Positions 1-6,764 of a stretch of 64,000 nt of DNA are shown piece by piece (position 1 is the first letter of the stretch; each line of letters begins with the position of its first letter). Source of the DNA: Micromonospora aurantiaca ATCC 27029. Its GTDB lineage: Bacteria > Actinomycetota > Actinomycetes > Mycobacteriales > Micromonosporaceae. The stretch covers positions 62,001-126,000 of the forward strand of contig NC_014391.1 in NCBI RefSeq assembly GCF_000145235.1, given 5' to 3'. The notes beneath the pieces were generated by a model that saw only the letters and a list, made by a program, of their open reading frames with translations, was not told the DNA's origin and ran no database searches. A program made the position numbers and the translations under genes.

Positions 1-1184
1 GCTATCGACAGCCGGCCGGGGACGTTGCTCGCCACCCAGTCGACGGCGCCGGTCTCCGGCCGCCACCGGGCCAGCCCGGCGTCGTAGCGGAGCAGCACCG
101 CGCCGTCGGCGGTCCACCCGTACACCTCGCAGCACCCCTTGGTCCTGCCCTCGCGCCCGAGGTCGAGCAGGCGGGTCACCGCGCCGGTGCGGGCGTCCAG
201 CACCGCCACGCCCTCGGCGCCGCTCATCGTGCCGGCGGCGCCCGCGGTGGTGGTCCACCCGGCCTGGGCGATCCGGTCGCCGCGCTGCCAGCCCCGCCCG
301 TAGACCTCGTTCAGCTGGTAGCCGGGGGGAAGCTCCCCGGCGGTCACCGGCCGCCGCTCCGGCGCGCCACCCGAGGCGGGGAACCGGCGTACGGCCAGGC
401 CGCCGTCCCCGGACCAGCCGCCCACTGTGAACAGGTCACCGGACCGGGCCGGCTCGGGCACGACGAGCGTCCACGGGTCGACCGCGAGCTTCCGCGCCGC
501 CCCGGTGCGCCGGTCCAGCTCGTACGTGGTGTCGTTGTCCCCGACCAGCAGCCGGTCCCCGGCCCAGAGCACGTGTTCCAGGTAGCCGGTGAGCGGATAG
601 CGGCGGACCGCGCCGTCGGTCAGGCCGACCACGACCACCTCACCGGTCTGCGCGAACGCGGCGGTCCGGCCGTCCGGCGACAGGCTGCCCGGCTTCAGTG
701 GAGTGGCCTCGTTGCCCTCGGCGTCGCGGGTGGGCGCGAGCGTCACCACGTCGAGTTCCCGGACCATGCCGTCGTCACCCAGCACCCGGACCGGACCGGC
801 GTCGCCGGTCTCCGGGTCGACCGGCTGGTACAGCGCCAGCGCCCGGCTCACCGGGCGGTCGGAGAGGGCGAAGGCGACCCGGTCGCCGAGCCGGCCCAGC
901 GGGTCGCCCGCCTCGCCGAGCCGGTCCGGGGGCCGCTGCACCACAGGCGCGCTCGGTGCCGCCGTCACAGTCGGGCGGGGCGGTGCGGCCGGTGGCGGGC
1001 CGGAGCGGTGCAGGAGCGCGGTCGTACCGCCGCCGAGCAGGACCACGGCGACGGCCGCGACGCCGGCGGCCCGGCGGGCGCGGCGGACCCGTCCGGCCCG
1101 CTCCCATCCTGCCTCGGCCGGCCGGGTCGGCCGGATCTCCTCGGCGGCCCGGGTCAGCAGCCGGGTCAGCTCGGGTTCGCTCAC
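1..1184 (-). CDS. Membrane-anchored beta-propeller-like protein, ECF sigma partner (partial)
   Basis: The gene starts at GTG 1184, overlapping the sigma-factor stop by 4 bases (GTGA), and stays open to the window edge, so about 394 residues are seen and the C-terminus is missing. A short Arg-rich cytoplasmic head is followed by one hydrophobic segment near residues 40-55, a Pro/Ala-rich linker, and then a long stretch of repeated blocks of the kind SPDGRTAAF and LDARTGAVTRLL, typical of WD40/YncE-like propellers. Coupling to the ECF sigma gene suggests it senses or restrains that sigma factor from the membrane. No anti-sigma zinc motif is seen, so an anti-sigma role is inference from position. 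Confidence 0.75.
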   Translation of the reverse strand, partial: MSEPELTRLLTRAAEEIRPTRPAEAGWERAGRVRRARRAAGVAAVAVVLLGGGTTALLHRSGPPPAAPPRPTVTAAPSAPVVQRPPDRLGEAGDPLGRLGDRVAFALSDRPVSRALALYQPVDPETGDAGPVRVLGDDGMVRELDVVTLAPTRDAEGNEATPLKPGSLSPDGRTAAFAQTGEVVVVGLTDGAVRRYPLTGYLEHVLWAGDRLLVGDNDTTYELDRRTGAARKLAVDPWTLVVPEPARSGDLFTVGGWSGDGGLAVRRFPASGGAPERRPVTAGELPPGYQLNEVYGRGWQRGDRIAQAGWTTTAGAAGTMSGAEGVAVLDARTGAVTRLLDLGREGRTKGCCEVYGWTADGAVLLRYDAGLARWRPETGAVDWVASNVPGRLSI

Positions 1185-1711
1185 GGGTTCGCCTCCATCC
1201 CGGTCACCAGGCCGTCTCCGGACGTGCCGGGGGCGGGTACGACGTCGCGCAGCTTGCGCAGCGCGTCGTGGCACTGGCTCTTGACGGTGCCGACGGTGAC
1301 GCCGAGCGCCTCGGCGGTGGCGACCTCGGTCAGGTCCTCGAAGTAGCGCAGCACCACGACGGCCCGCTGACGTGGCGGCAGCCGGTCCAGCGCGGCGCGC
1401 ACGGTGAGCCGCAGCGCCGCGTCGGCGTCGGCACCCGGCCGGTCCGGTGGGTACGCGCTGAGCCACTCCCGGCGTCGGCGCCGCCACCAGGAGACGGCGT
1501 CGCGGTAGAGGATGGCGCGCACGTACGCGGCCGGGTCGCCGTCGCGCACCGACGGCCAGCGCAGCGCCAGCTTGAGCAGCGCGTCCTGGAGCAGATCCTC
1601 GGCCTGGTGGCGGTTCCCGCAGATCAGGTACGCGGCGCGCAGCAGCCGGTGCTGGTGCGACTCGACGAAGGCGAGGTAGTCCGCCCGCCCGTCGTCCGCG
1701 TCACGCCCCAT
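1181..1711 (-). CDS. SigE-family ECF RNA polymerase sigma factor
   Basis: A 176-residue ECF sigma factor. Region 2 (about residues 10-75) contains the RAAYLICGNRHQAEDLLQDA block followed by the promoter-melting/recognition segment RAILYRDAVSWWRRRRRE. Region 4 (about 105-160) has LPPRQRAVVVLRYFEDLTE and the helix-turn-helix with GVTVGTVKSQCHDALRKL. Length and layout fit the actinomycete 'SigE family'. ATG 1711 is the first start after a short gap from the upstream TetR gene on the same strand. It directs core RNA polymerase to a specific promoter set. The downstream overlapping membrane protein is the likely regulator. Target genes are not evident here. Confidence 0.93.
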   Translation of the reverse strand: MGRDADDGRADYLAFVESHQHRLLRAAYLICGNRHQAEDLLQDALLKLALRWPSVRDGDPAAYVRAILYRDAVSWWRRRRREWLSAYPPDRPGADADAALRLTVRAALDRLPPRQRAVVVLRYFEDLTEVATAEALGVTVGTVKSQCHDALRKLRDVVPAPGTSGDGLVTGMEANP

Positions 1712-1727
1712 CCGGCTCCTCCCTCCG

Positions 1728-2327
1728 TCACCCGCCAGACGCGCGGGACGGGGGCAAAGGTTGGGTCAGGTAGCGCTGAATCGTCGGGCCGACCCAGTCG
1801 GCCAGTTCCTCGGGGTCGAGGTCCACCACGGGTGGCAGCCGGACGACGTACCGGGTGAGCGCGAGACCGAGGATCTGACTGGCCACCAGACCGGCCCGGC
1901 GGTCGGCGGTCGCCGGGTCGGCACCGGATCGGGCCACCGCGGTGGCGAGCTGGCCGGCGAAGATCCCGCGCATGCGTTCGGCCGCGCCGGGGTTGGTGGC
2001 GGCGGCCCGGAGCAGGGCGACGAGTGTCCCGTCCGCCTCCCAGCGGCGTACGAAGTGCCGGGTCAGTGTCTCGCCGAGCCGGTCCGGCGGCACCTCGGCC
2101 AGGTCGGGCAGGCGCAGGTCGAACTCGGCCGCCGCGGCGAACAGCCCCTCCTTGCTGCCGTAGTAGCGCATCACCATCGACGGGTCGATGCGGGCGTCGG
2201 CGGCGATGGCCCGGATGGTGGCCCGGTCGTAGCCGTCGGCGGCGAAGCGTTCCCGGGCGGCACGCAGGATGGCCGCCCGGGTGGCGTCCGAGCGGCGGGT
2301 GCGGGTGGCGGGTTCGGTCACGTCCAC
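1728..2327 (-). CDS. TetR-family transcriptional regulator
   Basis: A 199-residue TetR repressor. The N-terminal helix-turn-helix (about residues 15-60) reads TRAAILRAARERFAADGYDR followed by ATIRAIAADARIDPSMVMRYYGSKEGLF, the classical TetR signature. The C-terminal ligand domain has the TetR_C layout with a NPGAAERMRGIFAG block. It is divergent from the FAD monooxygenase at 2419, and the 92-base gap holds two CAAC-N4-GTTG dyads, so it probably represses itself and the monooxygenase until a small aromatic ligand binds. The ligand is not predictable from sequence. It lies 17 bases upstream of the ECF sigma gene, which may be partly co-transcribed. Confidence 0.92.
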   Translation of the reverse strand: MDVTEPATRTRRSDATRAAILRAARERFAADGYDRATIRAIAADARIDPSMVMRYYGSKEGLFAAAAEFDLRLPDLAEVPPDRLGETLTRHFVRRWEADGTLVALLRAAATNPGAAERMRGIFAGQLATAVARSGADPATADRRAGLVASQILGLALTRYVVRLPPVVDLDPEELADWVGPTIQRYLTQPLPPSRASGG

Positions 2328-2334
2328 GACTGTA

Positions 2335-2385
2335 TGCCAACGCGTGTTGACATCGGCTCTACAGTGAAGTCAACAAGCGTTGGCA
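2335..2385. promoter_or_regulatory. Double TetR-type operator in divergent promoter
   Basis: Two 16-base arms, TGCCAACGCGTGTTGA (2335-2350) and TCAACAAGCGTTGGCA (2370-2385), are inverted copies with one mismatch. Each arm also contains its own dyad of form CAAC-N4-GTTG (2338-2349 and 2371-2382), with centres 33 bases apart, about three helical turns. A further GTTGTTGA half-site follows at 2390-2397. The arrangement fits cooperative binding of two TetR dimers between the TetR gene and the monooxygenase. Confidence 0.75.
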
Positions 2386-2418
2386 AACAGTTGTTGACCG
2401 AGCCCGGAGGTGGAAGCG

Positions 2419-3564
2419 ATGCTGCCCGAACGCACCGACGTCCTCGTGGTGGGAGCCGGGCCGACCGGCCTGGCCGCGGCGGTCACGCTCGCCCGGCACG
2501 GGGTGACCGCTACCGTCGTCGACCGGCTCGCCGAGCCGCCGGTCACCTCACGCGCCGCAGTCGTGCACGCCGGCACCCTGGAGGTGCTGGACCGGATCGG
2601 GGTCGCCGCGCCGCTGGCCGCGCGAGGGCTGCACTCGGCCCGGTTCGGCGTCCGCGACCGGGACCGGGTGCTGGTCACCGTCCCCTTCGACAGGTTGCCG
2701 TCGCGCTACCCGTACGCGCTGCTGATCTCCCAGGCCGAGACCGAGGCGGTGCTCACCGACCAGCTCACCGCGCTCGGCGGGCGCGTGCTGCGGCCGTACG
2801 AGATGACCGGCCTGGACCTCGACGGCGACGGCGCCGTCGCCCGCTTCGACGGCGGCCGCGCGGTCCGGGCACGCTGGGTCGTCGGCGCGGACGGGATGCA
2901 CAGCCGGGTCCGCGAGCTGGCCGGCATCGGCTTCGGCGGCCCGGCCGACCCCCGGGAGTCGTTCCTGCTCGCCGACGTCCACGTGGACAGCGCGCTCCCG
3001 CGCGACCAGGTGAGCCTCTTCCTGTCCCGCCGGGGCCCGCTGGTCTGGGCGCCGCTGCCCGACGGCACGGTCCGGCTGGTCGCCACTGTGGACGACGCGC
3101 CGCGCGACCCGCAGGCGCACCACTTCCAGGCGCTGCTGGACGAGCGCGGCCCGGCGCGCAGGCCGGACCGGGTCACCGGCATGGCGTGGGCGTCCCGGTT
3201 CCGGATCCACCACCGGATCGCGAGCACCTACCGGTCCGGGCCGGTGCTGCTCGCCGGGGACTCCGCGCACGTGCACAGCCCGGCCGGTGGGCAGGGGATG
3301 AACCTCGGCCTGCGCGACGCAGTCGCCCTCGGCGACGCGCTCGCCGCCGGCCCGCAGGCCCTCGACGGGTACGCCGCCGACCGTCGCCCCCGCGCCGAGG
3401 AGGTGCTCGGTTTCGCCGCCGGGCTGACCCGGCTCGCCGCCGCACCGCCGGCCGTGCGACCGCTGCGGAATCTGCTGCTCCGGGCGGTCTCCACGCTCCC
3501 GCCGCTCCGTCACCGGATCGCCGTTCGCCTGGCCGGCTTCGAGCCCGCGCGGCCCGATAGCTGA
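2419..3564 (+). CDS. FAD-dependent aromatic monooxygenase (PHBH/phenol hydroxylase type)
   Basis: A 381-residue group A flavoprotein monooxygenase. Visible motifs are the N-terminal Rossmann GxGxxG (VVGAGPTGLAAAV, residues about 9-22), the NAD(P)H/FAD 'DG' motif (VVGADGMHSRVRELAG, about 150-165) and the FAD ribityl 'GD' motif with LLAGDSAHVHSPAGGQGMN (about 275-295). These enzymes hydroxylate aromatic rings with O2 and NAD(P)H. ATG 2419 is preferred over the in-frame GTG at 2410 because GGAGG sits at 2406-2410, eight bases before the ATG. The divergent TetR gene and shared double operator suggest induction by the substrate or a related xenobiotic. It may confer modification or detoxification of an aromatic compound; the substrate is unknown. 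Confidence 0.88.
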   Translation: MLPERTDVLVVGAGPTGLAAAVTLARHGVTATVVDRLAEPPVTSRAAVVHAGTLEVLDRIGVAAPLAARGLHSARFGVRDRDRVLVTVPFDRLPSRYPYALLISQAETEAVLTDQLTALGGRVLRPYEMTGLDLDGDGAVARFDGGRAVRARWVVGADGMHSRVRELAGIGFGGPADPRESFLLADVHVDSALPRDQVSLFLSRRGPLVWAPLPDGTVRLVATVDDAPRDPQAHHFQALLDERGPARRPDRVTGMAWASRFRIHHRIASTYRSGPVLLAGDSAHVHSPAGGQGMNLGLRDAVALGDALAAGPQALDGYAADRRPRAEEVLGFAAGLTRLAAAPPAVRPLRNLLLRAVSTLPPLRHRIAVRLAGFEPARPDS

Positions 3565-3580
3565 CGCGCGGGGCGGGTGA

Positions 3581-4852
3581 TCAGTGCGGTGGCGCGGCGG
3601 GCGGGCCGGTGCGCGCTCGGAAGGTCACCCAGACGGCGGCCGTGACCAGGGCGAAGACCGCGGCGGCCGCCCAGGGGACAGGCGTCAGGCCGAACGCCTG
3701 GGCGGCGAGACCGGCCAGCACCGCGCCGGCCGGTGCGGCGGCCAGCCCGGCCACCCGCTGTGCCGCGCCCACCCGGCCGAGCAGATCCGGGGGTACGTGC
3801 CGCTGCCCGTACGCCGCCCGCAGGCTGTTCCAGATCGTGGAGCCGGCGGTGAACCCGGCCATCGCGAGGCCGCCGGTCAGCGGGTGCCGGGCCAGCGCGA
3901 ATCCGGCCAGCGCCAGCGTCTGACCGAGCAGCACGACACGCAGCGTGGGCAGCGTGCCGAAGCGGGCGGCCAGCCGTCCGGCGAACAGCGCGCCGCCCAG
4001 CCCGCCCGCGATCGCGCCGGCCGCGAACAGCCCGTACGCCGCCTCCGGCACCCGAAGCACGGCCAGCGCATAGAGCACGAGCACCGAGGCCAGCCCTCCG
4101 ATGGCCAGATTCGACCCGGCCGTCCCGACTGTCAGCGCCCGGAGAACCCGATCCCGTCGAAGAAACCGAATCCCCTCCCAAACCCCGCCCTTGTCCTCGT
4201 TGATCTTGCGGTTGTGGCCCCTCGACCGTCCTTTTTGCGCGGCTTTGCCGGGGCGGAAAGTGCAAGATCGGCGGGGAGTCGGGGCGGGGATGGCGAGGAT
4301 GAGGACGGCGGCCAGGGCGAAGGTCAGGGCGTCGGCGGTGAACGGGAGTGCGGGGGAGACGGCGAAGAGGACACCGGCCAAGGGGGCGCCGACGAATCCC
4401 CCCGCGACCGCGGTTCCGGCCTGGAGGCGGGCGTTGGCGCCCGCCAGCCCTTCGGGCGGCACCACAGTGGGCAGCAGCGCGTACGCGGACGCGTCGAAGA
4501 GCGTGCCCAGCAGGGCGAGCAGCGAGGCGACGACGACCAGCGTGGCGATCCCGGCGTGCCCGGTCGCCACGGACCAGGCCAGCGCCGCCACCACCACGGC
4601 CCGCCCCCCGTCCACCACCGCCATCGTCCGCCGCCGGTCCCACCGGTCCGCGTACACGCCGCTGAGCAGGCCGAACAGCAGCGGCGGAAGGAGCCCGGCC
4701 ACTGTCACCGCGGCTACCGCGCGAGGGTCGCGGGTGAGCGTGGCGGCCAGCAGGGCCAGAGCCGGCGTACGCAGGGAGTCCCCCACCTGCGAGCAGACGG
4801 CGGCGGACCAGAGCAGCCGGTAGTCGCGGCCCGGGACGGCGGTGATCGTCAT
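3581..4852 (-). CDS. MFS transporter (MFS_3/enterobactin-exporter type) with repeat-derived loop
   Basis: A 423-residue permease with about 12 hydrophobic segments, starting MTITAVPGRDYRLLWSAAVC, typical of MFS_3-type exporters. It has the loop 2-3 motif GVYADRWDRRR (about residues 65-75). ATG 4852 is the natural start; the longer frame to 4981 would run into the neighbouring divergent gene's promoter. The central cytoplasmic loop (about residues 192-220) is longer and much more basic than usual and coincides with a copy of a dispersed hairpin element (see repeat at 4195-4273), still in frame. The gene converges with the FAD monooxygenase, leaving 16 bases between stops, and may export its product, but this is only a guess from position. 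Confidence 0.88.
   Translation of the reverse strand: MTITAVPGRDYRLLWSAAVCSQVGDSLRTPALALLAATLTRDPRAVAAVTVAGLLPPLLFGLLSGVYADRWDRRRTMAVVDGGRAVVVAALAWSVATGHAGIATLVVVASLLALLGTLFDASAYALLPTVVPPEGLAGANARLQAGTAVAGGFVGAPLAGVLFAVSPALPFTADALTFALAAVLILAIPAPTPRRSCTFRPGKAAQKGRSRGHNRKINEDKGGVWEGIRFLRRDRVLRALTVGTAGSNLAIGGLASVLVLYALAVLRVPEAAYGLFAAGAIAGGLGGALFAGRLAARFGTLPTLRVVLLGQTLALAGFALARHPLTGGLAMAGFTAGSTIWNSLRAAYGQRHVPPDLLGRVGAAQRVAGLAAAPAGAVLAGLAAQAFGLTPVPWAAAAVFALVTAAVWVTFRARTGPPAAPPH
4195..4273. repeat. Dispersed hairpin element inside the MFS coding sequence
   Basis: GATCTTGC (4202-4209) and GCAAGATC (4262-4269) are perfect inverted ends. Bases 4195-4225 match 26 of 31 positions of the intergenic hairpin element at 21501-21531, including the shared GATCTTG and CCTCGA blocks. 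The local composition, with a T run at 4231-4236, differs from the flanking codons. It translates to a Lys/Arg-rich stretch in the central cytoplasmic loop of the transporter without breaking the frame. Confidence 0.7.
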
Positions 4853-4970
4853 GCCGGGAGACGGTGTGCCCTGCACCCGGTGGAAGGTCAAGCCGCCGGG
4901 GTGAAACGGGACGGACACTGTCGGCGCTGACCGGTACGGTGAGCGCCGAAAATCCGAACCGGGAGCGCGA

Positions 4971-6764
4971 TTGGACCGCACCTTCCAGGTGGACCTCCGT
5001 GGCGTGGTCGACCTGCTCAGTCATCACCTCTACGGCAGTCCGCGGGTCTACGTGCGCGAGCTGCTCCAGAACGCCGTCGACGCGATCACCGCGCGCCGGT
5101 CCACCGAGCCGAAAGCCCCGGCCCGGGTCCGCATCGAGCCGCCGGAGCTGACCGGCGACGGGACGCTGCGCGTGCACGACACCGGCATCGGCCTGACCGA
5201 GGCGCAGGTGCATGAACTGCTCGCCACCATCGGCCGCAGCTCCAAGCGCGACGAGCTGGGCTTCTCCCGGCACGAGTTCCTCGGCCAGTTCGGCATCGGC
5301 CTGCTCTCCTGCTTCCTGGTGGCGGACGAGATCCGGGTGGTCACCCGGCACGCCGACGAGCCCACAGTGCTCTGGACGGGCTGGTCCGACGGGCGGTACG
5401 CGGTACGGCTCGCCGAGCCGGACCAGGCCCGGGACGAGCCCGGCACCACAGTCACGCTGGTGCCCCGGCGCGACGCCGACCAGTGGCTCGGCGTACCCAC
5501 TGTCACCGAGCTGGCCCGCCTCTACGGCGGCCTGCTGCCGGTCGACGTGCGGGTCGGTGACACGCCGACCACCGCCGGCCCGCCGCCGTGGCCGACCACG
5601 CCCGGTGCGCCGGTGGACCGGGCCGCCCTCCAGCGGTACGCGCAGGAGCTGCTCGGGTTCGTCCCGTTCGACGTGGTGCCGCTGTCGGTGCCCGAGGCCG
5701 GCCTGACCGGCGTGGCGTTCATCCTGCCCGCCGCGGTGAACCCGGCCGCCCGGGCCGGGCACCGGGTCTACCTCAAGCGGATGCTGCTCAGCGAGCACGC
5801 CGACGGGCTGCTGCCCGAGTGGGCCTTCTTCGCCCACTGCGTGGTCGACGCCAGTGAGCTGCGGCCCACCGCCAGCCGCGAGGCGCTCTACGAGGACGCG
5901 CTTCTCACCTCCGTCCGGGAGGCGCTCGGCGACCAGATCCGCGGCTGGCTGGTCCGCCTCGCCAAGCACGACCCGCGCCGGCTCGGCGAGTTCCTCCAGG
6001 TGCACCACCTCGGCGTCAAGGCGCTCGCGATGCACGACGACGAGATGCTGCGGCTGGTCGACCAGTGGTGGCCGATGGACACCAACGTCGGCACGATGAC
6101 GCTCGCCGAGTTCCGGCAGCGGCACGGCGTGCTCCGGTACGCCGCCAGCCTGGACGAGTTCCGCCAGCTCGCCGCCGTGGCCGCCGCGCAGGACGTGGCA
6201 GTGGTCAACGGCGGCTACACGTACGACACCGAGCTGATCGAGCGGCTGCCCACAGTGGACCGCTCGGTGCTGATCGAGCGGCTGGAGCCGAGCGACCTGA
6301 CCACCCGGTTCGAGATTCTCGACCCGGCGACCGAACTGGCCCTGCGGCCGTTCCTCACCGCCGCGCAGCGGGCCCTGGAACGGCTCGGCTGTGAGGTCGT
6401 GATCCGGGCGTACGACCCGGTCTCGCTGCCGGCGCTCTACCTGGTGTCCCGGTCGGCCGCGTTCCACGACCAGCTCGCCGCCAGCCGGGACAAGGCCGAC
6501 GAGCTGTGGGGCGGCGTGCTCGACGCGCTCGCCGCCTCAGCGCCGCCGGACCGCCCGCAACTGGTGCTCAACCACCGCAACCCGCTGGTCCGCCGGGTCA
6601 CCACGCTCGCCGACCCGGAGCTGGTCGGGCTGGCCGTCGAGGCGCTCTACGGGCAGGCCCTGCTGCTCGGGCACCACCCGATCCGGGCGGCCGACGCCGC
6701 ACTGCTGAACAGTTCCTTCCTCGGCCTGCTCGGCCGGGCCGTACCGGGAGAGACCCGTGACTGA
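4971..6764 (+). CDS. Hsp90-family molecular chaperone (HtpG-like)
   Basis: A 597-residue GHKL chaperone. The ATPase domain shows YVRELLQNAVDAI with the catalytic Glu, HDTGIGLTEAQV (Mg/ATP Asp) and the lid GQFGIGLLSCF (residues about 20-115). The middle domain contains HRVYLKRMLLSEHADGLLPE and the ATP-sensing Arg in TASREALYED (about 265-315). The C-terminal part is divergent and ends ...GETRD, with no MEEVD-type TPR docking tail. TTG 4971 is the likely start (GGGAG just upstream). It is cytoplasmic and folds or matures client proteins. The stop overlaps the following TPR gene by 8 bases, so the two are translationally coupled. It is more divergent than canonical HtpG and corresponds to the actinobacterial 'HSP90 family protein' group. 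Confidence 0.9.
   Translation: MDRTFQVDLRGVVDLLSHHLYGSPRVYVRELLQNAVDAITARRSTEPKAPARVRIEPPELTGDGTLRVHDTGIGLTEAQVHELLATIGRSSKRDELGFSRHEFLGQFGIGLLSCFLVADEIRVVTRHADEPTVLWTGWSDGRYAVRLAEPDQARDEPGTTVTLVPRRDADQWLGVPTVTELARLYGGLLPVDVRVGDTPTTAGPPPWPTTPGAPVDRAALQRYAQELLGFVPFDVVPLSVPEAGLTGVAFILPAAVNPAARAGHRVYLKRMLLSEHADGLLPEWAFFAHCVVDASELRPTASREALYEDALLTSVREALGDQIRGWLVRLAKHDPRRLGEFLQVHHLGVKALAMHDDEMLRLVDQWWPMDTNVGTMTLAEFRQRHGVLRYAASLDEFRQLAAVAAAQDVAVVNGGYTYDTELIERLPTVDRSVLIERLEPSDLTTRFEILDPATELALRPFLTAAQRALERLGCEVVIRAYDPVSLPALYLVSRSAAFHDQLAASRDKADELWGGVLDALAASAPPDRPQLVLNHRNPLVRRVTTLADPELVGLAVEALYGQALLLGHHPIRAADAALLNSSFLGLLGRAVPGETRD

Noticed and set aside
573..1858. Long rightward frames across the ECF sigma and propeller genes
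   Set aside because: They are shadows of the leftward genes: Arg/Pro/Gly-rich, no ribosome sites and no recognisable domain, expected in GC-rich DNA.
3510..6467. A 985-codon leftward frame over the MFS and Hsp90 genes
   Set aside because: The true genes are on the other frames with clear motifs; this frame is low-complexity Arg/Gly/Pro and crosses two divergent genes.
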